A stretch of 25,598 bases of DNA from Paracoccaceae bacterium (GTDB lineage: Bacteria; Pseudomonadota; Alphaproteobacteria; Rhodobacterales; Rhodobacteraceae), in contig DNSZ01000203.1 in assembly GCA_003500165.1 (NCBI GenBank), forward strand, positions 18,976 through 44,573. Direction: 5' to 3'. The notes below the pieces were generated by a model, which was not told where the DNA came from, made no database searches, and was given only the letters and a program-made list of their open reading frames with translations. The position numbers and the translations under genes were made by a program. Below are positions 1 to 6,961 of the stretch, one piece after another (position 1 is the first letter of the stretch; every line of letters starts with the position of its first letter).

Positions 1-812
1 CGCATCGCCACCTTCCAGAACGACAGATCGAGGCCACGCGCCGCCGCCACCGGGCGCACCAGATCATGCGCCCCGACCGACGCGCCGCCGATGGTGACCA
101 CGATATCGGCCGCCGCCGCGGCGTCGAAGGCCCGGTCGAGATCGGCCGTGGTGTCGCGTGCGATCGGCAGGATCTGCGGCGCTGCCCCTTGGGCGGCGCA
201 AAGCGCCGCCAGACCATAGGCGTTGGAGGCCGGAATCTGGTCGGGGCCCAGTGGCTGGCCGGGCGCGACCAGCTCGTCCCCCGTGGCGATCAGCGCGACG
301 ACCGGCCGCCGGGTCACGCTGACCCAGCCCAGATTCATCGCCGCCAGCAGGGCGATGTCGGCCGGGCGCAACCGCCGCGGCGGGTCGAGCGTGAAACCGG
401 CGGCGAAATCCGCGCCGATCGGCCGGACATGCGGGCCGTCGCCCGGATTGTCGGCCAGCGTCACCCAGTCGCCCTCGGCCGTCGTATCCTCCTGGATCAC
501 GACGCGGTCGGCGCCGGTGGGCATCGGCGCACCGGTGAAGATGCGGATCGCCGTGCCGGGCTCGACGGGTCGGGTCGCGGCCTGTCCGGCCTGGGCGGTG
601 TCGATCACCCGCAGCCGTGCGCCCGGCACCGCGTCGGCCAGGCGCGTGGCATAGCCATCCATCGCCGAGGCGGCAAAGGCCGGCTGGGCGCGGTCCGCCC
701 GCGCCGGCGCGGCCAGCACCCGACCCGCCGCATCGGCCAGCGCCACATCCTCGCCCGGCAGCGGACCGATCAGCGCCAGGATGCGCGCCAATGCCGCGTC
801 GGTGGAAATCAC
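1..812 (-). CDS. moeA: Molybdopterin molybdenumtransferase MoeA (3' end outside window)
   Basis: MoeA inserts molybdate into adenylylated molybdopterin, the last step of molybdenum cofactor synthesis. About 270 residues are present; the C-terminal part lies beyond the left edge. Visible family motifs are SAMDGYA near residue 49, FTGAPMPTGAD, VIQED, the GDELV stretch and the IGGASVGAHDLV segment that usually reads GGVSVGxxD; the window ends at KVAMR. The chosen start is GTG at 812-810, because its bases overlap the moaC stop (GTGA) and the protein then begins VISTDAALARIL, a normal MoeA N-terminus. It is the last visible gene of the trp/moa operon and is probably translationally coupled to moaC. 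The family call is secure; the GTG start is inferred from the overlap. Confidence 0.93.
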   Translation of the reverse strand, partial: MISTDAALARILALIGPLPGEDVALADAAGRVLAAPARADRAQPAFAASAMDGYATRLADAVPGARLRVIDTAQAGQAATRPVEPGTAIRIFTGAPMPTGADRVVIQEDTTAEGDWVTLADNPGDGPHVRPIGADFAAGFTLDPPRRLRPADIALLAAMNLGWVSVTRRPVVALIATGDELVAPGQPLGPDQIPASNAYGLAALCAAQGAAPQILPIARDTTADLDRAFDAAAAADIVVTIGGASVGAHDLVRPVAAARGLDLSFWKVAM

Positions 813-1297
813 GAACCGGCCTCCGACGCGTCGTAGCGGCCCGACTTGCCGCCCTCCTTCAGCCGAAGCCGGATACCGTCGATCGTCATCGCGCGATCGG
901 CCGCCTTGAGCATGTCATAGATCGTCAGCGCGGCGAGGCTGACCGCGGTCAGCGCCTCCATCTCGACGCCGGTGCGCCCGGCCGTGCGCACGGTCGCGCG
1001 GATGCGGATGCCGGGCAGGGCGGGGTCCGGCTCGAGGTCAATTGCGACCTTCGACAGCGGCAGGGGATGGCATAGCGGGATCAGCTCGGCGGTCCGTTTC
1101 GCCGCCATGATGCCGGCCAGCCGGGCCACGCCCAGCACATCGCCCTTTTGCGCCGTCCCGCCGACAACGAGGGCCAGCGTGTCGGCCGCCATGGTCACCC
1201 GCCCCTCGGCAATCGCGACCCGGTCGGTGACGGCCTTGCCGGTCACATCGACCATATGCGCCGCCCCGGCGGCGTCGAAATGGGTCAGCCCGCTCAT
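809..1297 (-). CDS. moaC: Cyclic pyranopterin monophosphate synthase MoaC
   Basis: MoaC works with MoaA to convert GTP-derived 3',8-cH2GTP into cyclic pyranopterin monophosphate, the first stage of molybdenum cofactor synthesis in the cytoplasm. The protein has 162 residues, the normal family length. It opens with LTHFD and MVDVTGK, has the LCHP motif at 75-78, GVEMEAL at 110-116 and a YDMLK segment at 127-131. The last supplies Asp128 and Lys131, matching the catalytic pair known in the E. coli enzyme, and the C-terminus carries KEGGKSG. Its ATG overlaps the trpC stop (ATGA) and its stop overlaps the moeA GTG, so it is translated as part of the operon. Nothing is unusual in the protein. Confidence 0.97.
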   Translation of the reverse strand: MSGLTHFDAAGAAHMVDVTGKAVTDRVAIAEGRVTMAADTLALVVGGTAQKGDVLGVARLAGIMAAKRTAELIPLCHPLPLSKVAIDLEPDPALPGIRIRATVRTAGRTGVEMEALTAVSLAALTIYDMLKAADRAMTIDGIRLRLKEGGKSGRYDASEAGS

Positions 1298-2109
1298 GAC
1301 GGCATCTGCCCGGGCCGGAACGGGCCGGCGAGCAGGGCTTCGGTCGCGGCGGTCACATCGCCGGCGCGCATCAGGCTTTCGCCGATCAGAAACGAGCGAA
1401 CGCCAAAGCGGGCCAGCTCGGCCAGATCGTCGGGCCCCTTCAAGCCCGATTCGGCGACGATCGTCGCCTGTTCGGGCACCCGGCGCGACAGCCGCCGGCT
1501 GATCTCCAGATCGACCGAGAAATCCTGCAGATTGCGGTTGTTGATGCCGACGAGCCGGGGCCGCAGCGCGGCGGCGCGCTCAAGTTCCGCCTGCGAATGA
1601 ACCTCGACCAGAACGTCCATGTTCCAATGTGCCGCGGCCGCGTTCAGCGCCGCGGCCTCGGCATCGTCGACCATCGCCAGTATGATCAGGATGCAATCGG
1701 CCCCCATCGCCCGCGATTCGGCCACCTGCCATGGGTCGAACAGGAAATCCTTGCGCAGCACCGGCAGCGCGCAGGCCGCGCGGGCCTCGGCCAGATAGGC
1801 GGGCGCGCCCTGAAAGGACGGCCCGTCGGTCAGCACCGACAGGCAGGCCGCCCCGCCCCGGGCATAGGCCCGGGCCAGCGCGGCGGGGTCGAAATCCGCG
1901 CGGATCAGACCGGCCGAAGGCGAGGCCTTCTTGATCTCGGCAATCAGCCCATAGCCGCCGCTGCTGGCCTGCAGCAATGCCTCGGCAAAGCGGCGCGGGG
2001 CGGGTGCGGCCCGGGCGTCGGCCGCGATCGCCGCGTCGTCGCGCAGCCGTTTGGCGGCCGCGACTTCCTGCGTCTTGTAGGCCCGGATATCGTCGAGAAC
2101 ATGCGTCAT
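1294..2109 (-). CDS. trpC: Indole-3-glycerol phosphate synthase TrpC
   Basis: TrpC closes 1-(o-carboxyphenylamino)-1-deoxyribulose 5-phosphate to indole-3-glycerol phosphate in tryptophan synthesis. The 271-residue TIM barrel shows AEIKKASPS (Lys60), LRKDF (Lys120), LVEVH (Glu169), INNRNL (Asn190, Arg192), AESG (Ser221) and LIGESLMR, which are the catalytic and phosphate-binding positions of the family. The start at 2109 (MTHVLDDIRAYK) is chosen over an in-frame start at 2202 because the longer form would overlap ung by about 80 bp and has a proline/arginine-rich non-family extension. It begins 10 bp after the ung stop and its own stop overlaps moaC. No fused TrpF domain is present. Confidence 0.96.
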   Translation of the reverse strand: MTHVLDDIRAYKTQEVAAAKRLRDDAAIAADARAAPAPRRFAEALLQASSGGYGLIAEIKKASPSAGLIRADFDPAALARAYARGGAACLSVLTDGPSFQGAPAYLAEARAACALPVLRKDFLFDPWQVAESRAMGADCILIILAMVDDAEAAALNAAAAHWNMDVLVEVHSQAELERAAALRPRLVGINNRNLQDFSVDLEISRRLSRRVPEQATIVAESGLKGPDDLAELARFGVRSFLIGESLMRAGDVTAATEALLAGPFRPGQMPS

Positions 2110-2119
2110 GGCGGCCCGA

Positions 2120-2800
2120 TTACGCGCTGGCGCCGGTCTTGCCAAGCGCCCGCTTCCCGGCCCAGTCGATCGGCGCCCGGTTCCGGGCAGAGAGCCATGC
2201 ATTGACGCGCGAGAACGGCCGCGACCCGAAGAAGCCGCGATGCGCCGATAGCGGCGAGGGGTGGGCGCTTTCGACGATCAGGTGATCGGGGCCGGACAAG
2301 AGTGGCCGATAGCCCCGGGCCTGCGCGCCCCACAAGAGCGCGGCGACCGGCCGGTCGGCAAGCCGCCCCAGAACCTCGCGCGCCAGTGCGTCCCAGCCCA
2401 GCCGGGCATGGCTGCCGGGCGCCCCGGCGCGCACCGTCAGCGCGGTGTTGAGCAGCAGCACCCCCTGATCGGCCCAATGCCCCAGATCGCCATCGGCCGG
2501 CGTCGCGCCGATATCGTCGTGCAGCTCGCGGAAGATGTTGCGCAACGAGGCGGGCAGCGGGCGCACCGGGCGGGCCACCGAAAACGCCAGCCCGTTGGCA
2601 TGGCCGGGCGTCGGATAGGGGTCCTGGCCCAGGATCACCACGGCGACGCGGTCGGGCTGGGTCCGCTCCAGCGCGGCAAAGATGCAGTGCCGAGGCGGCA
2701 GGGTGTCGTCGGGGTCGAGGCGCGCGGCGATCCCGGGCCAGACGCGGTCGAAGAAATCCAGATCGGCCCAGCCGCCCAGGCGGGCGCGCTCGGCGCTCAT
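2120..2800 (-). CDS. ung: Uracil-DNA glycosylase, family 1 (Ung)
   Basis: Ung removes uracil from DNA by cleaving the N-glycosidic bond, starting base excision repair after cytosine deamination or dUTP incorporation. The 226-residue protein has the full set of family-1 motifs: GQDPYP at 58-63 with catalytic Asp60, GVLLLN at 113-118, LLWG at 155-158, and HPSPLS at 180-185 with the conserved His180. Its ATG overlaps the trpD stop (ATGA), and trpC begins 10 bp after its stop. The gene therefore sits inside the tryptophan operon and should be co-transcribed with it. That position, between trpD and trpC, is its odd feature; the protein itself looks fully functional. Confidence 0.96.
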   Translation of the reverse strand: MSAERARLGGWADLDFFDRVWPGIAARLDPDDTLPPRHCIFAALERTQPDRVAVVILGQDPYPTPGHANGLAFSVARPVRPLPASLRNIFRELHDDIGATPADGDLGHWADQGVLLLNTALTVRAGAPGSHARLGWDALAREVLGRLADRPVAALLWGAQARGYRPLLSGPDHLIVESAHPSPLSAHRGFFGSRPFSRVNAWLSARNRAPIDWAGKRALGKTGASA

Positions 2801-3813
2801 GCCGGCGCGGTGACCCGTGCCAGCCGGCGCGCCGTCTCGCGCGCGGCGCCGCTGTCGATGCTGTCGGCCGCGATCCTCGCGCCTTCGGCCAGATCAGCGG
2901 CCCGGCCTGCGATCACCAGCGCGGCCGCGGCGTTGAGCAGGACGGCGTCGCGATAGGCCCCACCCGCGCCGTCGAGCAGCGCCACCAGCGCCGCGCCGTT
3001 CTCGGCCGGGGTGCCGCCGCGAATCGCCTCGAACGGGTGGTCGGGCAGGCCGGCATCGGCCGGCGTCACCTCGAATTCCGTGATCTCGCCGCGGTCGAGC
3101 GCCACCACATGGCTGGGCCCGGCGATCGACAGCTCGTCGGTGCCGTCCGCGCCATGCACCAGCCAGGCCCGTTCGGCGCCCAGCGCCGCCAGCGTCTGGG
3201 CCATCGGCAGCAGCATCTCGGGGGCGAACGCACCGGTCAGCTGGCGGCGGACCCCGGCCGGGTTGGTGAGCGGCCCGAGGATGTTGAAGATCGTCCGCGT
3301 GCCCAGCTCCTGGCGCGCGGGCATCACGAAGCGGATCGCGGGGTGGTGCATGGGCGCCATCATGAAGCCGATGCCGGCCTCGGCGAGCGTACGCTCGACC
3401 ACTTCGGGGCCGACCATCACCTCGACCCCGAGCGCGCCCAGCGCATCGGCGGCGCCGGATTTCGAGCTGAGGTTGCGGTTGCCATGCTTGGCCACCGGTT
3501 GACCCGCCCCCGCCACAACCAACGCCGCGGCGGTCGAGATGTTGAGCGTGCCCTTGCCGTCGCCGCCCGTCCCGACGATGTCGATCGCCCCCTCGGGCGC
3601 GCGCACGGGCAGGCATTTCGCCCGCATCACCGCGGCGGCGGCGGCGTATTCGTCGACCGTCTCGCCGCGGGTGCGCAGCGCCATCAGGAAACCGCCGATC
3701 TGCGCCGGCGTCGCCTCGCCCTCGAACAGGATCGCAAAGGCCGCTTCGGCCTCGGCCCGCGACAGCGGCCGCTCGCAGGCCGCCGCGATCAGATCGCGCA
3801 TCGACGCGCTCAT
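2797..3813 (-). CDS. trpD: Anthranilate phosphoribosyltransferase TrpD
   Basis: TrpD transfers the phosphoribosyl group from PRPP to anthranilate in the second committed step of tryptophan synthesis. The 338-residue protein is the normal length. It has the GTGGD PRPP-binding loop at 81-85, NIST at 91-94, KHGNR at 109-113, the SSKSGAAD segment and the GTRTIFNILGPLTNP region that shapes the anthranilate channel. It is not fused to TrpG. Its ATG overlaps the trpG stop and its stop overlaps the ung ATG, both as ATGA, so translation of trpG, trpD and ung is probably coupled. Confidence 0.97.
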   Translation of the reverse strand: MSASMRDLIAAACERPLSRAEAEAAFAILFEGEATPAQIGGFLMALRTRGETVDEYAAAAAVMRAKCLPVRAPEGAIDIVGTGGDGKGTLNISTAAALVVAGAGQPVAKHGNRNLSSKSGAADALGALGVEVMVGPEVVERTLAEAGIGFMMAPMHHPAIRFVMPARQELGTRTIFNILGPLTNPAGVRRQLTGAFAPEMLLPMAQTLAALGAERAWLVHGADGTDELSIAGPSHVVALDRGEITEFEVTPADAGLPDHPFEAIRGGTPAENGAALVALLDGAGGAYRDAVLLNAAAALVIAGRAADLAEGARIAADSIDSGAARETARRLARVTAPA

Positions 3814-4391
3814 GCCGGCACCGCCAGCCGGTCGAGGAAATTCCGCAGCAGGGCGTGCCCGTCGGGGGTGCGTATGCTTTCGGGGTGAAACTGCACCCCT
3901 TCGACCGGCAGGGTCCGATGGCGCAGCCCCATGATCGTGCCATCCTCGAGCCAGGCGGTGACCTCCAGCTCGGCAGGCAGGCGCGCCGCATCGACCACCA
4001 GCGAATGGTAGCGCGTGGCGGTCAGCGGCTCGGGCAGACCGGCGAACACGCCGGCCCCTTCATGGCGGATCGGCGCGGTCTTGCCGTGGACGATGTCGGG
4101 ATGCTGCACCACATGGCCGCCGAACACCTGGCCGATCGTCTGATGCCCAAGGCAGACGCCGAAGACCGGAATGCCGGCGGCGGCCGCCCGGCGGGTCAGT
4201 TCGGGGCAGATGCCGGCCTCGTCGGGCGTGCCGGGCCCGGGCGACAGCACGATCGCGCGGGGCTGCCGGGCCAGCGCCTGAGCAACGCTCAGCGCGTCGT
4301 TGCGCTCCACCGTCACCTCGGCCCCAAGCTCGCCCAGCCGATGCACCAGGTTCCAGGTAAAGCTGTCATAGTTGTCGATCAGCAGGATCAT
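3810..4391 (-). CDS. trpG: Anthranilate synthase glutamine amidotransferase subunit TrpG
   Basis: TrpG hydrolyses glutamine and passes ammonia to TrpE for anthranilate synthesis. Related class I amidotransferases (PabA) serve folate synthesis. The 193-residue protein starts MILLIDNYDSFTWNL and contains the SPGPGTPDEAG oxyanion region, GVCLGHQ with nucleophile Cys80, and FHPES with His169 and Glu171, a complete catalytic triad. The start at 4391 is preferred over an in-frame ATG at 4403: it gives the canonical N-terminus, and a GGGG purine run lies about five bases upstream. It is the first gene of the visible operon. The TrpE partner is not encoded upstream, where this segment is disturbed. 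TrpG rather than PabA is supported by the adjacent trpD. Confidence 0.95.
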   Translation of the reverse strand: MILLIDNYDSFTWNLVHRLGELGAEVTVERNDALSVAQALARQPRAIVLSPGPGTPDEAGICPELTRRAAAAGIPVFGVCLGHQTIGQVFGGHVVQHPDIVHGKTAPIRHEGAGVFAGLPEPLTATRYHSLVVDAARLPAELEVTAWLEDGTIMGLRHRTLPVEGVQFHPESIRTPDGHALLRNFLDRLAVPA

Positions 4392-4807
4392 GGTTGACCC
4401 CATATGGTTGATGTTATCTTACGATGTCTTTCCGCAGTGCTTGCGTTTGCCTGGAACCCGCTGCAATGCTCTCATTCGCCACTGCGGCCGAGCAGAGGCG
4501 CGATGGCGGCCGTCCGACAATCGACTGGCACAGCTTCACAAATTGGCCAATTCTCCCAGGCGTAACCGTGGTCACGTCGTGGAGGGGCATGGTGGATGTG
4601 CCGTGTGCTACTGAAAAATTTGCGCTCAAGCAACGCCACCGGGTGTCCGGCTCCCTCGCAGCAGCTTGGTCTAGCGGGCGTAAAGCCGAATAATGGCCAG
4701 ACCGGGACCTGCTCTTTCGATTTCATGGCATGAATCCTTGTCACCGGAAAGCCTACGCGACGATCTATGATACATGAAGACTGGATTTCGTGGAGAACCC
4801 AAGGCCG
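4392..4807. other. Gene-free, lower-GC stretch upstream of trpG
   Basis: About 410 bases lie between the methyltransferase stop and the trpG start. GC is visibly lower than in the flanking trp genes. Several short overlapping frames exist on both strands, but none has a convincing start site or a family motif I recognise. I see no run of Trp codons that would mark a leader peptide and no clear attenuator hairpin. The promoter of the trpG operon must lie here or farther upstream. A 9-bp sequence, GCCTACGCG, occurs near 4752 and near 4811, which may be chance. The stretch could be degraded mobile or horizontally acquired DNA. Confidence 0.5.
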
Positions 4808-5479
4808 TCAGCCTACGCGGCGGAACACCGGACGGTAGGGCTTTTGATTACCGGTCAGGAACACCTGCTCGAACCGGGCGTCTGGCGCCATGAAAACCTC
4901 TACAACCAGCTCGACGTGAGGCCGGTCAAGTTGGTCGTCCGAATAGTCCTTGGTGATGCTCGGCTTCTTCTGCGGGTTCATTACCGGGCTCTTGTTGAAC
5001 GTCCAGTACATGTCGTCGAACACGATATAGCCGCCCGGCCTCACCATATCCTTCAAAGTGACGCAAGCGGGTGCATCGTGGTGGAACGAATGCGCACCAT
5101 CAAGATAAACGAAGTCGAACATTTCGAGAGGCAGCCCCTTGGACTTCAGCGAGAACGCCATCGTGGCGAGTTCCCAAGCATAGCTGTTGAAAGTCTGCCG
5201 ACCATTACCATGAGGAATTAGCTTCACTCCCTTGGAGATGCCGCGGGTCTCGATATCTCTGATCAGATCAGCCACCCGGTCTTCGTAGTCAAAGAGATGG
5301 AGTTCGCCGACGCCATCCATAACCTTCAGCATCTCCACTGTAGTGGCGCCGATGCCCACGCCGATTTCAGCAGCAGTTAACGCGGTTGATTCCGCCTTTT
5401 TGCGGCGAAGGACTTCGAGTGCCTCTTGCGAGGGCTTCGACAGGCTTTCATATCCTGGCGAGTTGATCCGCTCTAGCAT
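4808..5479 (-). CDS. Class I SAM-dependent methyltransferase (Methyltransf_24-like), likely acquired
   Basis: This is a 223-residue protein with a Rossmann methyltransferase core. AEIGVGIGATTVEML is motif I, the SAM-binding glycine loop; LHLFDYED follows as the second strand with an acidic end; FDFVYLDGAHSFHHD and GGYIVFDDMYW match motifs IV and V of the family that includes cephalosporin-hydroxylase-like and sugar O-methyltransferases. The substrate cannot be inferred. A TTG start at 5500 is possible, but ATG at 5479 is preferred because AGGAG lies six bases upstream. No signal peptide or membrane segment is seen. GC is clearly lower than in neighbouring genes and codon choice is less G/C-biased, which suggests recent transfer. 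It stands alone, 400 bp upstream of trpG on the same strand. Confidence 0.82.
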   Translation of the reverse strand: MLERINSPGYESLSKPSQEALEVLRRKKAESTALTAAEIGVGIGATTVEMLKVMDGVGELHLFDYEDRVADLIRDIETRGISKGVKLIPHGNGRQTFNSYAWELATMAFSLKSKGLPLEMFDFVYLDGAHSFHHDAPACVTLKDMVRPGGYIVFDDMYWTFNKSPVMNPQKKPSITKDYSDDQLDRPHVELVVEVFMAPDARFEQVFLTGNQKPYRPVFRRVG

Positions 5480-5677
5480 GTCAAACTCCTGTGTTGGCAA
5501 GCATCAATCAGTATCAGAGCACGGCACGATTTGAATGTCTAGGCCGAACGGCCTGCTCAACGCGGCATGTGGACGTGAACAGCCGCTAAGTCACCCTATT
5601 GGTTTTCGATGCGCAGCCCTTGAGCGCCGCCGGCCGACGTAAAGTCTGCCAGAGATCGCCGCGCGGGCAGACCGGCA
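5480..5677. other. Short non-coding gap between sirtuin end and methyltransferase
   Basis: The 198 bases separate the truncated sirtuin stop from the methyltransferase start and should contain the methyltransferase promoter and ribosome binding site. A perfect palindrome, AGGCCG-AA-CGGCCT, lies at 5541-5554. The minus-strand continuation beyond the sirtuin stop does not restore the missing sirtuin C-terminus in any frame. The sequence change from GC-rich to lower-GC falls around 5580-5680, so this is a plausible recombination junction. Confidence 0.5.
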
Positions 5678-6277
5678 TCACTTGGTGCGGTCGCTTCCGA
5701 TGTTGTCCGCCGCCCGCGCCAGCGCGACGAAGCCCGCGGCGGGATAGACCGTGCCCGAGGTGCCGATCGCGACGAAAAGCTGTGCCCGGGCCAGCGCGGC
5801 CTCGATCCCGGCCATGGCATGGGGCATCTCGCCGAACCAGACCACATCGGGTCGCGCGGCGGTTGCGCCGCAGGCGGGGCAGGGGGTGGCGGTGTCGATC
5901 TCGGGCGGCGCGTCCCAGCGATGGCCGCAGCCCGCGCAGAGCGCATGGCGGAGTTCGCCATGCATGTGGATCACCCCGGCGCTGCCGGCGCGCTGGTGCA
6001 GATCGTCGATGTTCTGGGTGATCAGCGTGACCGCACCGGGCCATTCGGCCTGCAACCGCGCCAGCGCCGCATGGGCGGCGTTCGGTTCGGCGGCGCGGCA
6101 GTTCGCCCGCCGGGCGTTGTAGAACCGGTTCACAAGGGCGGGATCGCGGGCAAAGCCCTCGGGCGTCGCCACATCGGCCAGATCGTAGCGGCTCCACAGC
6201 CCATCGGTATCGCGAAACGTGCCGAGGCCGCTTTCGGCCGAAATCCCCGCGCCGGTCAGGATGACGATCCGGATCAT
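5678..6277 (-). CDS. NAD-dependent protein deacylase (sirtuin, CobB-like), C-terminally truncated
   Basis: Sirtuins remove acyl groups from lysine side chains using NAD. The 199-residue protein has GAGISAESG at 10-17, TFRDTDGLW, QNIDDLH at 88-94, catalytic His106 in MHG, two zinc-binding pairs (Cys114/Cys117 and Cys133/Cys136), RPDVVWFGE and GTSGTVYPAAGF. Bacterial class III sirtuins usually run 230-250 residues and continue after YPAAGF with a strand reading close to ELNLEP, which contacts the NAD adenine, and a final helix. Here the reading frame ends at NIGSDRTK soon after YPAAGF, so roughly 40 residues are missing. The start at 6277 gives the canonical MIRIVILTGAGIS; longer in-frame starts add unrelated sequence. 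It may be inactive or destabilised, so it is a possible pseudogene. Confidence 0.85.
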   Translation of the reverse strand: MIRIVILTGAGISAESGLGTFRDTDGLWSRYDLADVATPEGFARDPALVNRFYNARRANCRAAEPNAAHAALARLQAEWPGAVTLITQNIDDLHQRAGSAGVIHMHGELRHALCAGCGHRWDAPPEIDTATPCPACGATAARPDVVWFGEMPHAMAGIEAALARAQLFVAIGTSGTVYPAAGFVALARAADNIGSDRTK

Positions 6278-6569
6278 GGCGCGGCCCGCGGGAAAGGAAA
6301 CCGGCTGTTGTTCCTGAAAGCATGTCGAACCATGTGCGCGTCGCCCGGGTCGGAATTTCGCCAGGTGCCGGAGGAAAACCGGTGGCTGGACCGTGCAGCA
6401 TGATGGCCGGCATTGGCAAGGCACGCGGCTTGCGGGACAGCGCATCGCCAGGCGCCTCCCCCTCGGCAAGCTGGATGCAGGGAGGTGACGCAAAAGATGC
6501 ACAACATCTTGATGCGAGACGGTTCGGCCGTTCCAAATGCCCTCGACAGAGGAGACACATCTGGACGCG

Positions 6570-6659
6570 CCCCCGGGCGCGCAAGGCGCGCAGGAACGCG
6601 GTCCAGAACGTCTCGGCTTCCAAGGGGGCTATGCGCAGGCCGATGATCTCCCTCCGGCC
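6570..6659 (-). mobile_element. Relic of IS256/mutator-type transposase
   Basis: Thirty minus-strand codons read GRREIIGLRIAP followed by LEAETFWTAFLRALRARG. This closely resembles the conserved internal segment of IS256-family transposases (typically GRREVLG..., then SEAETFWTEFLRKL..RG) near the second catalytic Asp. The similarity stops abruptly on both sides: the expected downstream VKLVVSDAHEG is absent. No terminal inverted repeats or target duplication were found. It is a decayed fragment, not an active element. The comparison is from memory and should be checked by protein search. Confidence 0.6.
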
Positions 6660-6724
6660 CCGGTATCGGCCAGGCGCTGCGCCACCCGGGACCGCCAGAT
6701 CACAAAAGGCGGGCCGATCGCCGC

Positions 6725-6763
6725 CGCCACTGCCCGCCATCAAGGGCGTGGCGGGCAGTGGCG
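6725..6763. repeat. Perfect 15-bp inverted repeat (hairpin) upstream of ABC operon
   Basis: CGCCACTGCCCGCCA is followed by a nine-base loop and its exact reverse complement. No T-run follows on either side, so a simple intrinsic terminator is not obvious. It lies about 200 bp upstream of the first permease start, so it could be an operator or transcript hairpin, or a remnant of a mobile element beside the IS256 relic. Confidence 0.75.
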
Positions 6764-6961
6764 CCATCCTACCGCAGGAGCCAGGTTCAAGATAAGACAA
6801 GCTGCACGCCAAACTGCGCAACAAGCGGGCAGGGCGCCGGCAATCTGCCGCGCGCGGCGCGCCCGCCCGCGCCGGGGCTGGACTTTCTGCCCGGGCCTTC
6901 GCCATGCTTTCCCCCGGTGCGCCGGTGCGGCGTGGCCATTCGCCGCCCGAGGAGGCCCAGA

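Larger units (their letters stand above)
6278..6961. other. Gene-poor region between sirtuin and ABC operon
   Basis: These 684 bases contain no complete gene that I can support. They should hold the divergent promoters of the sirtuin gene and of the operon starting at 6962. On the minus strand a 30-codon relic of an IS256-type transposase is recognisable at about 6570-6659. A perfect 15-bp hairpin lies at 6725-6763. No transcriptional regulator gene is present, although one would be expected beside a catabolic operon. The bases just before 6962 contain a GAGGAGG ribosome binding site. Confidence 0.6.

Noticed and set aside
4392..4450. Trp leader peptide/attenuator before trpG
   Set aside because: No short frame with consecutive Trp codons and no terminator/antiterminator pair could be found on the minus strand.
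4414..4744. Overlapping short frames on both strands upstream of trpG
   Set aside because: None has a convincing start or recognisable motif, and overlapping frames on both strands suggest non-coding or decayed DNA.
4752..4819. Direct repeat GCCTACGCG near the methyltransferase stop
   Set aside because: Nine bases is too short to distinguish from chance; no flanking mobile-element features were seen.
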